Of a stretch of 46,883 bases of DNA, positions 11,129 to 22,800 are shown one piece after another (positions within the stretch are counted from its first letter, which is position 1; every line of letters starts with the position of its first letter). The stretch is taken from positions 1 to 46,883 of the forward strand of contig MU858294.1 of the NCBI GenBank assembly GCA_033297075.1, read 5' to 3'. Under the pieces are notes generated by a model that had not been told where the DNA came from, made no database searches, and saw only the letters and a list, made by a program, of their open reading frames with translations. This DNA comes from Rhypophila decipiens. Lineage: Eukaryota; Ascomycota; Sordariomycetes; Sordariales; Naviculisporaceae. A program made the position numbers and the translations under genes.

Positions 11129-11631
11129 GGGGGTTCCTTTTCTGGTTGGCTGCAAGCATGAAGTACTGGTCTTGATTTCTTGTAGCGGTTTCTTTTCTTG
11201 GTGGCGGCATTTTGATAGATTTGCTTGGTGAAGTTTTCTCTTGCGTTGATCTTGGGCGTTGAAGGACTGGGATGGTCTTGTTTAACTTGGCTGGCGAGGT
11301 GATAGTCAGATTATGGGGAAGTTTGGCCGGCTTTCTCCTTCAGGCCTTTTTTTTTCCTTTACTTATCATTACATCGTTCTCATACCCAATGTTTTCCCTG
11401 ATAGGGATGCTCGTTTATCTTATTGTTTAACCATTCTTGCTATTAATACCACGAGACAAATTCTCTCATTGTCAACTTTCGTGATTGTGATTCGGTCATC
11501 GCCGGTCTACTTATCTAGGTAACAGTAAATGATGCCCCCCATGCTGAACAGAACCTTTTTTTTTTTTTCCCAACAGGGACAGATCCACGGGTGGGATCTC
11601 GATCTCAAGCAACCAGGAGGATGAACGACTA
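11129..11631. other. 3' flank of the vWA gene
   Basis: T-rich sequence typical of a fungal 3' UTR, with T-runs near 11348-11357 and 11557-11569. No gene seen. The MITE follows directly. Confidence 0.5.
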
Positions 11632-11853
11632 CCGCCTTCTCTGAACCGATATGTTTATATGATCCGTGCACGCAAGTACTTTTGCTAAGATTAGCTCAGT
11701 TCGAGTACCTCTCCACTAACAACAGTACACTAATAATCCTGAACTTTTTCGCTCTATCGATAAGACGAATCCTGTTAGTATAGGCGTACTAAAACTGTGG
11801 TTCCCCTAACATTGTGCACGGATCATATAAACATATCGGTTCAGAGAAGGCGG
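11632..11853. mobile_element. 222-bp MITE with 40-bp perfect TIRs and TA duplication
   Basis: Positions 11632-11671 and 11814-11853 are exact reverse complements over 40 bp, starting CCGCCTTCTCTGAACC. The element is flanked on both sides by TA (11630-11631 and 11854-11855), the target-site duplication of Tc1/mariner-type transposases. The 142-bp interior is AT-rich and has no coding capacity, so this is a non-autonomous miniature element that would have been moved in trans. Perfectly identical arms imply recent insertion and no RIP damage. Confidence 0.92.
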
Positions 11854-11855
11854 TA

Positions 11856-13962
11856 TATTGTGCGAGCACAGAAGCTATACTACATGTAATTATCATGACG
11901 AACTGTGGCTATGCTATGTCTGATATAATTACTGTGCCTGGCTGGGGACTCATGATTGTGGATAGAGACATATAGCCAGCTGGACAAGAAGCCGGAGATT
12001 ATGGCCCCTCTGCTGGCTACGCCCTTGTCCCTTGTCAGGATCCGGCTGAGGTGGTGATATAATCGCAGGTAGGGAAGAAGTGATCCGAGTAACGGACGGC
12101 TCTCCCCAGCAGGAATTTCTGGCCGGAGCGGCCAGTTTCTTTACAGGTGTTTCTGGTTTTTGGACTGGAGGAGGTGGACCAGGGCCAAGAACAAGCTCGT
12201 CTGAGTCTGATGAACTCTACTGTCAACCATCTCCAGTCCAGTCACTCAACCAATGCCCATATACATCATACCTAGGTAAGCTAACTATAGACAACTTTAC
12301 CAGCATGAATTCACAACTTGCTGGATAGAAGTCTCTCAGTTCCCGCCTGAACCGATAAGCCAGCGAAAGCACAAAACAAACTCAAAGAAAGTAAAGCAAT
12401 GACATTCTCTTGGGGGCACCTTACGCTACACCTTCAAACCAGAAGGACCAACAGAAGCTCGGGTCTATTCGACACCGAGCTGCCATGGGAGTTCAAGAAG
12501 CATCATATGAAGAAACTGCCTCATAACCTGTGGCTCTACCAGCCCATTCAGCACATCTCCAGTATTCCTGTAAACCCGAAAGCTCTATCCAGAAACGGCT
12601 GGTGGGATATCAAAGCGCAGATAGCTAACTGTCCAGATGGCTGTCGACTATGGTGGTTTCGTTGACTAGGTAGACAGATGGCCGGTAAGCCAGCAAAAGC
12701 ACAAAACACACCCAAAGACGTGAAGAAACAACCTCCTCCTTTAAAAGAGGCCGACCAGCCATTTAAAAGTCCTGGAATCAGTTGTTCATACTCATCTGAA
12801 AAGCCAATACTACCCGTCCGTGTATACGAAGCCGACCATGCCCGTTGATGGGTAGTGGAGTAAATAGCACACAGGTCACTTATATATAATCCACAATTTG
12901 ACTTTCTTGTCTTTATTCTCTTACCATACTTTTTCGATACTGCTTGGCTTGGAAGCCTATTCTTCCTCTTTTTATTATTCTCAACAAATATAATATATAA
13001 TTTAGCTAGGCCTCTCTCTAATACACTACCAACTACGACGCTCTCGTACTATATCCTGTTCTGTCCAGAAATCTGGTACTTCCGAACCGGGAGATGAGCA
13101 ATCGCCCGGGCAAAAGAACTCGGAACAGAGATGTGCCTTGCGGCCATTGCGGATGGTACACTCCTATGGGTTTGGTACAGAAAGGCGACGCTCGAGATGT
13201 TTCAATTGGCGGAGATGGAGAATCATGAGAGGTACGTGGATAGAATAGTTATACGGAACATGTTAGCATGAATTACGATTATCCTCCCTTGCCATTAGGG
13301 GCTGCGTTCCACCCACAGGCAGCGTGGCGGGTTGACAATATAAATGGCAACCGTAATGACAGAGATGGCTTGTGGTGCCTTGAGGACTCGCTGTGGTGGT
13401 TTCGCAGGAATGTTGGCCTGCCTACCGATGGCCTTCCAAGCGACGTCCAGTTCCACCAACGACTACGCATACCCATCGCCTGGAAGCAATATATGCCTTC
13501 AAATCCGATGTAAACAGTCTATCAAGCATAAAATAAGGACCTAATATTACATGTTCACACGCATTTATGGAGCAAATATCACGCCTATCAACGGAAGCAA
13601 CCACGCATTACCAGAAAGTCATATACGCATTACGAATTAAACGCAAAGGCATCACTAATAAACAATACACACATCAGCAGGAAGCAATACACGCATCACA
13701 TTGGAAGAATATATGCCTGAAAAGAAATCTATTAACGCCTCACGTCATGAATATAGAGGCGTCCTCATGGTCTCGTCAACGTCTACCAAAGATAAAAGCA
13801 ACAGCTACCGGCGGAAATCAGATGGCCCCCCAGTAATCAGAATTAAGCCCCTTTTTTTGCCCAACATAGGCCTCCAACTTTTGTAAACCACGCCCTCCCG
13901 TCCAAAATACCATGCCTTTATCGCAATCTAACTAGGCCTTCCAGTTTTTCTCTCGCCCCCTC
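11856..13962. other. Repeat-rich non-coding DNA
   Basis: No supportable gene. Frames of 80-90 codons occur at 12399-12665 and 13268-13513, and both contain a TGGTGGTTTCG stretch, which suggests related sequence blocks rather than genes. Between 13486 and 13760 short motifs such as GAAGCAAT, ATATGCC and ACGCAT recur. AT content rises at 12880-13060. Possibly the remains of one or more old mobile elements. Confidence 0.5.
12354..12725. repeat. Imperfect ~43-bp direct repeat
   Basis: Copies at 12354-12396 and 12683-12725 share TAAGCCAGC, then AAAGCACAAAACA, then AAAGA with scattered substitutions. Spacing is about 330 bp. They may be the ends or internal repeats of a decayed element. Confidence 0.7.
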
Positions 13963-16306
13963 CTACTGCCGAAGCAGCACGTCTGGTTTGACCACAAGAG
14001 TGGCCTGGGCGCCCGGCACCCGCTCATTCCGCATCATGATTCTGGGCGTCACGATGAACCGCCCAGCCCCTCTCACCGCACCTCCCGCACCTCCCCTGTG
14101 AACCAAGGCCGAGGAAGCCGAGCCACCGTACTGCTGGTGGGAATAGTCATTGGCAAAAGAGTCGATGACGTTTTGGACGTCATTGGTCAGTACCTCACCC
14201 GGCAGAGGAAAGTCGTAGCCGAAAGACATCTGGGAGTTCATCACTTTGGCAGACAACTCCCAAGCATCTTCAACAATTGAAAAGAGGTCATAGATCGCGT
14301 CCTTGGTCTCCTTCAGCGGGGCGGCGATCGGGGCCATCATCGTGCGGAGCTTCTGGAAGCCCACAGATTGCCGATAGCTCTTCCACTCCGGCCATTTGGA
14401 GTGGGTGATGCGCTCGCTGATCATGGCGATGCGCTCGTTCACGACGGCTAGTCGTGTTCTTGAGTCAGAAGCTGTAGAAAATGAGGTTAGTAGCTGATAG
14501 AAAATATGGTAGGAATAGGGGCTGATTTAAATATAGACAGTGAGAGGATGATGTCATGTAAAGTTCCTCAAGTGAGAAAGAAGAGGAGGTGATAAGATAA
14601 AGATATCTTTGGCGACAAAAATGGCATGTTGTGAAATGGATGCTGAGAGGAGAGATATGAAGCAAACTTACAGTCCGGGGAGTTCAGCCGTTGTTCGATT
14701 TGGCTCCACCTCTGGTCAGTCGTAGCATCCCAACCCATCCATGCCTGATAGCACAGGACCTCATTGACGACAAACTGAACAATCAACCGCTCCACGAGGA
14801 ACGGCACTGATGGTCTCTCGGAGATGAGGCGAGCGACGAAGGCTTGGGCAGCCTCGGGGTTGGTGGGGTGGGCGGCTTTCAGAAGTTGCTGCCAGACACC
14901 GCTATCATGTTGGATGGTGGAAGCAACATCCCTGGGCGCATGCTTCCAATAACTGGCCGTATACTTCCGAATAGTGGCAAGGAAGTCTTGAAACTCCCCC
15001 CTCCACAGCTTGGCCTCCTCGCTATCGACGGGTGGAGCAGCCATCATCACCAAGGACGACCGCTTGGGTTGCGGGCTCCCAAAATCGGAAGCCCCGGAGG
15101 GGCGATCGGCCGAGCGAGCTGGACGTCTATCGGCACTGCTGGGCGCAGCCACGACCTGCTGCTGAAACTCCTTGGCCGAAGGCCGCAGGTTGGTCCTTGG
15201 CGCAGAGAACCCGGGGCGGACGGAACCGCGAGACACGGACGACGGCACCGGCGAGGCAAATGACGACGCACGGCCAGTTTCGTGTGTTGCTGACTGCCAT
15301 GGCACATTGGCAGGGGCTGGGGCACCGAGGGCGAGCTTGCCCTGGACTTGTTGGGAGAGGCTCTGTTACAAGGTGTTAGCTTGATAAACCAAAGGGCAAA
15401 CCATGTACATACCATGATTGACTGGTCACGAGCCGCCCCTTGATTCTTCAGCCCACGAATGGTATCATGAAGACGGTGCTCCTTCTCTTCTGCATTCTTG
15501 ACCTTGTCGGTCAAGTCTTTGATCTTGAGGGCTGATGCCCGAGAATACTCCTCAAACATGGCCTTTTGCTCTTGGATCAAGTTCGACATGCGTGCAAGCT
15601 CGTCACTGACACGCGCAGCTTCCTCTTCCATCTGCAGGTTTCTTCTCTTCTGGTCCTCAAGCTCCTCAGCAAGTCCCATCGCAGACCTGAACTCGGCCAT
15701 GATATCGCTGGTGATCGAGATGAGGTTCATGTCCATAATACTCTCAGCTTCGCGGGTTTTGGCCGTAGCACGAAGCTTCCACATCTTGTCGATAACGTTT
15801 GCAGCAGTCTTGGAAAGGTTCTAATTCAGCTGATTAGCATATTCTCATCAAGTGATATTCAAGAAGATGGTCCTTACTCCTTGGATGGGATTGACATCCT
15901 CAGCTGCTTCATCCGGCTGGACATTCTCATACATGCTCTTTAACATTTGCATGAGTGCTGCAGTCGACGGAGACACCGCAGACTCAGGATCCCCACCCGT
16001 TTGGTTTCCTGGCGTGGAGGGCGCACTGGATCTGACGTCTCCGCGAGTCGAAGGTCCTGCCAAGTTATACGCAGGAGGTGGCTGTTCGGTGGCTTCGGAA
16101 CCGTAGTTTCGTCGGCCGCGACGGTTGGAATAGGTTGATGACCCAGATCCGTCACGGGGCTGGACACCAGGGAGGATGGACCTGGCTCTCTCATGGGTGC
16201 CCTCGCTGCCGGTCGGGGAGAACAGGTTGGCGCCTCTCTTGGGAGTGTTGCCAACACTGGGTGGGGACATGAAGTCCTTCGGAGTACCACGCTGACTGCC
16301 AGACAT
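13963..16306 (-). CDS. Coiled-coil protein of unknown function, 678 aa
   Basis: Minus-strand gene of four exons: 15878-16306, 15413-15820, 14672-15362 and 13963-14471. The joined frame is 679 codons and all junctions are in phase, with donors GTAAGG, GTATGT and GTAAGT. The start at 16306 (MSGSQRGTPKDF) leads a Ser/Pro/Gly-rich, probably disordered first ~110 residues. A long Glu/Lys/Arg-rich helical stretch from about 145 to 275 looks like a coiled coil (for example MEEEAARVSDELARM). A basic, Ser/Pro-rich linker follows to about 370. The last ~300 residues appear globular and helical and end in a Gly/Ala-rich tail with RFIVTPRIMMRN. There is no signal peptide, membrane segment or catalytic motif. 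I do not recognise the family. The layout is that of a cytoplasmic scaffold or regulatory protein, but this is inference only. Confidence 0.85.
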
Positions 16307-18614
16307 CGTGGTGACTTGTGAAGGATTTCTTGACTAAATCTATGAGAAGATTGACGGTCAGATTAATTGTAGCGAGGAAGTGCCGGGGGAGGACGATCAT
16401 GCCGAATTGAGAGCGGTCTAGGAATGATAGAGACTGGAAAGGAAGAGAAGCAGAGGAAGTTGAAGGAGAGTAAAAGTTTAGGAGACGGGAAAATTCATAA
16501 CCTAGGCAAAAGCTTTTCGCACAAGGGATTGTAGAAGTGAGGATAGAAAGCCAATGGGGTGAAGGGTTCGAATAGGGGTAAGGGAGATGAGACTCGGTTT
16601 GTTTTCATCTGGTGCTGGGCTTGGGACTCCCAAAACACAACACCATCGGCAGATGAGACGACGACAAGGAGAGAAAATTCGAAAAGGGAAGCCGAATTGA
16701 ATCGAAAATTAAATGAAGATAATGGAATAGACTTACTTGATTGTATTGGCGCTGTTCAACGACAACGCTGAAGGCACGAAATACCTGAATGTTATATATC
16801 CGCTGTGGTCGGTTGTTTGTGTCGTGGGTGAAACGACAGAAGTTTTTCTGGGTGAAGCGGAAACGGAAGAATGGTCTGACTAGCTCCGAAGACGCTGCCT
16901 GGCGAAGACGAATGTTGCGTGGGGAAGCTGAAGGCCTTGGTATGGATGAATAAGAAGTGATGCCGGTGGTGGATCGGATGTTTTTGACGACAAGTTCGCT
17001 AGGGAGAAAAACGTTCAGGCCTAGAAAGTTGGACGGGAAAAGACGCCGAGGAAAATCGATGATCTCTAGAATGTTTTCAGGTAAATGATGCTTGTGCGGA
17101 CAGCGCTTGATTGATGCTTCTGGATCCCTAGGAGAGGACGAGGACGGGGTCAAGGTAGTCAATGACCGATGGTTGGCGGATAGTGACTGGATGACGACAC
17201 CTCTTGTGTCCAAAGGATGCTGGAAAGCCTATTTTGTCGCTCCAAGGCGGAGAGATGAAGAATAAGAAAACTCAACTGCTCAAGACGTAAAGATGATCTA
17301 GAAGAACGAAGAACGATCGTCGACGAGGTGGTGATTGTATCTTGTTCTTGTCTGCAGAAGGGTTGCGAGAATGGAGAAGACGATGCCCGAAGAAGAAGCT
17401 TGAAGGATGGTTGCAGAAGAAGAAATCCTTTCCAAACTGGGCTGGCTTTTTGTGTGCCCTGGGGTAAGTCAGACGGCAGCCGTGGGCTCGTTTCCCTGGA
17501 TCGAAGGAAGGAGCTGGAAGGAGCTCCACGTGGTCTTGAGCTTGCAAACGCGTCCACAGTACCTTTGTGGCTTCCAGATGATCAGGAGAACAATGCGACG
17601 GCCTGGTGACAAGTCCGCCTCAGGCACACTGCAGCAAGAAAATCCACACCGGCCAAGGGGTAATCGACCTCGGGGGGAAGGACGGACCAGGAAGGACCTC
17701 TCTCGGGGCCAGTGAGAAGGTCCCGAGCTTAGTCGGAGCTCCGTCAATGGGACAACAATACCGGAACTCGTCTCCACACGGAAGCAGGTTGCTGAGAGGA
17801 ACCCGGTGGTCTCCGATCCTCATCCGAATTACACCGTCTGGTGTCTCTGGAGCATTGTCTGTGGCCCTAGAGTCTCTCAATCACATGTCAGTAACTGGAG
17901 ACCTTGTTTGTGCATGTATCCTTATGACAGCAGTCTGGGAGGTGTGGAAGGTAGCCAGCAAGCTAGGCAGGCGGAGGAGCCCGAGCCAGCTCTGTACTGT
18001 GTCAGCCACAGGAAACATCACCGCCCCCCTTTGTTATGATGGCGCAGATGGCAAATCATGGGCCTTTATAGACGACCAAACAATCTCCTCGATATGTTTT
18101 CCGTGCCCCCTTGGCCACAGGAAAGGCATAGCAACAAGAAAGCTGCGGCTGTCCTGAAAACAGGACCCCCCATGGGCCACATGGAACAGGCAACCAGCTG
18201 AGAACAGCTTGCCCTCTGACCAGTGGCCTGTTTGTTAGGAAAAAAGTTCCAAGACGGCTGACAACAGCCATCCATCGCCATTCAGCGTTCAGCCAGCTTG
18301 ACCATCAACAACGGAAGGCCTGGGCGTCGACCGGGCGTCGAGAATGTCTCCGTGAAATGTAAAGTGGCAAGTAAAAGGATTTCAGAGCTTACCTACAGTG
18401 ACCACCTCCTAAACAACGGCGTTGACTAGAGCAATCAATTGCAAGTGTCGCCGACGAGGTTGCGACCGGAGCGACCCCCCCGAATGTGTCGCGACGACAG
18501 CGACGATGGCGATGACGATGGCGATGATGTCTTTGTTCGTAGACAGTTGCTGACGACGCTGAAGTGGAACGCGGTTAATTGACGATCGTCAAAAGCCCTC
18601 GGCGTCGAGGCACG
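16307..18614. other. Intergenic upstream of the coiled-coil gene
   Basis: Promoter and probable long 5' leader of the minus-strand gene starting at 16306. Read on the minus strand it is pyrimidine-rich with many TTCTTC stretches. A 202-codon minus-strand frame (16605-17213) and others near 17159-17557 lie in this CT-rich leader and have no domain. A GACGATGGC repeat lies near 18500-18520, just ahead of the tandem array. Confidence 0.5.
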
Positions 18615-19840
18615 AGTAGGAAGAAGAAAGGACGTGGTCGAGTTGAATGAAGGAGGAAGTAGGAGCTGCGACTTGCTGCCTCAAATACTTACCCGCTGTC
18701 TGATGACTAAGGGTTAGAAGGGGGGACGACTTGGGACGACTCGGGGCTGTGAAGACCCAAGTGTAGATACCAGAGGTGGGAAGAGGAAAGGAAGTGGTCG
18801 AGTTGAATGAAGGAGGAAGTAAGAGCCGCGACTTGCTGCTTTAAATACCACCTTGACTGAAGACGAATGGTAAGAAGGGGGACGACTTGGGACGACTCGG
18901 GCTGTAAAGACCGAGGTGTAGATCCTAGAGGTAGGAAGAAGAAAGGAAGTGGTCGAGTGAAATGAAGCAGCAGGTAAGGGCTTCAGCTTGATGCCTCAGG
19001 TATATGACCATTGACTGATGACTGATGGTAAGAAAGGGGGACGACTCAGGACTCTCAAGACGGAGGACGTAGAAACCACAAGCAAGAAGAAGTTGAATGA
19101 AGGAGCAGGCAAGGTCATCGGCTTGATGCCTCAAGTACCTCATATTGACTGATGACTAGAAAATGGAAGAAGGGAGGACTCCTGGACCAGGAACTCGAAG
19201 AACCAACCCCGTCGAGACAACAAGGACGAAGAAGAGGTCGGCTGAATAGGCTAGGCAAGTAAGAACGGTAGCTGGATATCTTGAGCACCTATCGACTGGT
19301 GACCAGCGACTATGAAGATCGACGCCGTCGAAACCACAGAGAAGAAGAACAAAGAAGCAGCCGAGCAGAATGAAGGAGGTAAGTAGGGAAGGATCTCGGC
19401 TTGATGCCCCAGGTACTCATTGGCTGATGACCAGCGCCTTCGAAGCACCGAGGCTATCGAGACCACAAACAGGAAGAAGAAAGAAAGCGGCCGAGAGGAG
19501 GGAAGGGCTTCAGCTCGATGCCTCAAGTACTCATTGACTGATGACTGATGGCTGGAAGTTGGAAGACAGGGACTTCAAGAATATGGCCTTACCTAGGCTG
19601 TTGACTTTGTTCCAGTCATGAATATCAACTAAGGGCCCAACTTGATGCCTTGAGTACCAATTGACGGATGGCTGATAATTGGAAGGTAGGAAGTGTCCCC
19701 GGCCAGAGACCCTGAAGAATGCGACCTTCAGCTGTTGACCTTGTTCCAGCCGTGAGTGAATGAGCAAGTAAGGCGCCCAGCTTGATGCCTTGAGTACCTA
19801 TTGACTGATGGTTGATAGTTGGAAGGTAGGAGATCTCCCG
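18615..19840 (+). repeat. Degenerate tandem array of about nine intron-like units
   Basis: Related units of about 110-160 bp recur on the plus strand. Each has a purine-rich GAAGAAG block, a GTAAG-like site (18659, 18819, 18974, 19259, 19379, 19768; GCAAG at 19109; changed at 19500 and 19629), then TTGATGCCTCAAGTACC, then TTGACTGATGACT or a variant. The central block recurs near 18678, 18837, 18993, 19127, 19278, 19405, 19519, 19646 and 19786. The segment from donor to TTGACTGATGACTAG or GGTGACCAG is 47-56 nt, the size and layout of a fungal intron. The purine-rich blocks share peptide-like patterns (ETT followed by Lys runs) in several units, but frames are not kept through the whole array and stops occur. 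It is either a decayed multi-exon repeat gene, a spliced non-coding RNA, or a minisatellite that only looks intron-like. Confidence 0.75.
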
Positions 19841-22800
19841 CGGGCACTCTGACGAACTTGACCTTACTCCGGCTGTCGACCGTGTTCTAGTCGAGCTCAA
19901 GAACCTAGAGTTAGCCTCCGAGACGATGACCATGGACGAGAAGATGAGCGAAGAAACGAAGAATGAAAGGGAATGGAGAGGCAAGGAGTACAATATATAC
20001 TGCTTCGCCAACGCCCTTGACTGCTCAACGCCGGACCACTACGTCATGTAGGCAGCGCCTGAGGCATACCGGCCTCGAGATGAATAGGGGCGGGCAGGTG
20101 GCCGAGTTGTTAAAGAGACGAGACGACAGGAGGCTGGCTGACTGTTTTGTTAATGAAACCGGCGAGGCGATGCAGTGAAAACTTGTTCACAGTCTTCCAT
20201 CCATAATCTATGCCCAACGTCGAGCAAACTATCACATATCTGGAAGAAAGCTTGGTCTTGGACTTCCATCCAGAGCCTACTACTCATGAGTCGGGCAAAC
20301 GGGGACTTCCCCGAAGAGGCTTACTCTCCGTTGTGCTGCGAGATATAGGATAGAGGGAAACAATTTGGAGATAAAGGCGTGCAGAGAAGAAGAAGAGCGC
20401 CTCACTGAGAAATTCGACGAGCTCCGGGTGCTAGATGTGACGCATGCCTCAGGAATATCATATGTATATTGGGAATGCAGGTACGTCGTCCATCATCATG
20501 GGTCGGAGGGGTATTGATGATGCGTTATGATAGGAAATGCAAGGGCTATCGACGCAAATACTGACGAGACAATCATCAAGACCGAACGTCTGTCATTGCC
20601 ATGATAAGGGAATATGGCAGAGGACGAATATGCCAAACGAATCACTGTTCAACATACCATACCTTGGAGAAAACTGCACCAGGCCATTGGACTTCGATGT
20701 CGACGTGGACGTTGTCTTGCCGGTCTGGAGCGAGCGTCCATGATCCAGTGTCAAATGGGCCACGATTGGGATGGAAAAATGATGGTGACATGATCCCAAG
20801 GGTTTGCTGCTACTCCACGCTTTCGCATTTCCCATCTGGCTTGCTGAACAGATTGGCTGATGTTCTGATCTAGGTTTCTCATTCAGAAGTTAAAGGTCGC
20901 GGGACCTTGGTCGCCCTTGCCTGCGGCATTATTGATCTTATCATACACCGGCCGCTGAGGCTCCATTGGCCATCAGGCCAGAGCTTGTTGACCGAGGAAG
21001 GTGTGGTGGATCGAACCTTGCTCAGCCAACCAGTTTAGGAGCTCCAGCTCCGAGACCGCAGAGACCGCCTCGGAATGAGAATCTCCTGCTGGGCTGCAAG
21101 ATGTTTGCAAGTTTCTGAATATGGAAGGGAATGAATGATCCTGGAGAGACCGAGACGTCGCTTGCTTTGGGCTGATGAGGGGAGAAGTCCATGACAGGTT
21201 CAGATACCGTCAAGATTCGGGGTACCGGGATCATGCCCGAAACAAGCCGAACTGGCAACCAAACCCAGGCGGGCGTTGATAAGCGAACTTAATCGCGATG
21301 GGCAAGCAAATGTGAAGGATGAGAAGGTGAGTCGGGTGTCAGTCTTTTCTGATCCTCCGCCTCTCCCAGGCCCCGGTCGAAGTTGAGGATGTGTCATCGA
21401 GCGGCAAAGCCAAGACATTCCGGCAAGCCACACCTTGACGGCCCTGGGCCATCCCTGATCGTCGGCCCCACTTGTATGCTTATTTCAACATCAAACAAAT
21501 CTTCTAAAGAGATCGACGCATCTCGATTCTCGAGGACATGGACTCTCATGGGATGGGGAGGAGGGACGAGGACCTGGGGCAGGTGAGTTGCTTATAACCT
21601 CCCAACACCAGGCCTCGCTCACTTTCCCTTTAACAGAAACACCGCCTAACAAACCTGACCAATTCCGTCTTTACAGAAAAGCCAAAAAGACAGGGATCGA
21701 GATATACCAACGCTGAAGGTATGGATTTCCAGAGTTAAAAAACCAAAAAAGTGGAATTATTTTCATATGGCAGACAAAACAGTAAGCCAATTCATGTGTT
21801 TCCATCCAGCCATCTCCTTATAGAAGCCAAAAAACGCATGACCCAGAGTTCTCACCGGCACGACTAGCATAACACCCTTGAAGAAATATGTTTGACCTCG
21901 ATTGGGTCTGTCCAGCTTTGAGCGAGACTTTGACGTGAGGTTGATTATCTTGGCGCATGTTTCTTGGTGGGTTGTTGGCCGGGGGAGGAAAGCCAGTGGG
22001 TATTACTGGAAGTTCGTTGTTGCCTTTGACCTGATGTCGTCCCTTCCTTCCTTCATTTTCTTGCCTTCCTCCTCCAAAATTGAACCGAAGGAACCCCATA
22101 TCAACCTCACCCAGAGCAAACCCACCTTCCCACACTTCTTTCCTTGCTTTCACCATTAAATAGCAATACTGCTTACACACCCACCTGACAGACTGAGACC
22201 GTAAACCTTAAAAGAAGCCCAAAGACAACAGACAAAATGCACCAAACGAATTCACCTTGATTTGTCGAGGCCAAAAGAGAGGCAACAAGTCGATTTGATC
22301 ATGAGATATAATGTCGTGGCAAATAGACCAATTCGCTGGAATTGGGCTTAAAAAGACGATGAACCGAGAATACTTAGCCGCGGCGTATTCGCAGGCCTGG
22401 GTTGTTTCGTTTGAGGGATACCGATCAACCAAACTTGGGGGAGAATATTGTTGTTTTTTCTTGTTCGTATTTGTCCCCGTAAACTCATTGCGACCGCTTG
22501 AAATTTTGCTGCATGGCGTAAAAGAACCAGCTCGGTTCTCCAATTTGGTAATTTCCACATCTTGATATTTGTACCTTGATTCAAGATATCGGCAAGATCC
22601 CGGTTGAGTAACCATCTTGGTGTGCTTGTTGACCTCACCCGAGGCAGAATGAAAGACCAAAAGATAACTCCAGCAGAAAATAGTCCATGCACAAACACAA
22701 TGCAAAAGGAAGCGCAGAAAAGTTCCCATGCACAAACACAATGCAAAAGGAAGCGCAGAAAAGTTCGGGTCAGTAATCTGATTTTTTCTGTCCTCTAAGA

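Noticed and set aside
10376..11155. 259-codon minus-strand frame opposite the vWA gene
   Set aside because: Antisense shadow of a GC-rich coding exon. The plus strand has a clear vWA domain with MIDAS residues.
16605..17213. 202-codon minus-strand frame upstream of the coiled-coil gene
   Set aside because: CT-rich leader composition with Ser/Pro/Phe-rich translation and no domain. More likely 5' UTR than a gene.
18925..20011. Minus-strand frames with a recurring LRHQAE-like peptide
   Set aside because: The peptide repeat is a by-product of the plus-strand nucleotide repeat. Frames break between units, and intron-like signals are on the plus strand.
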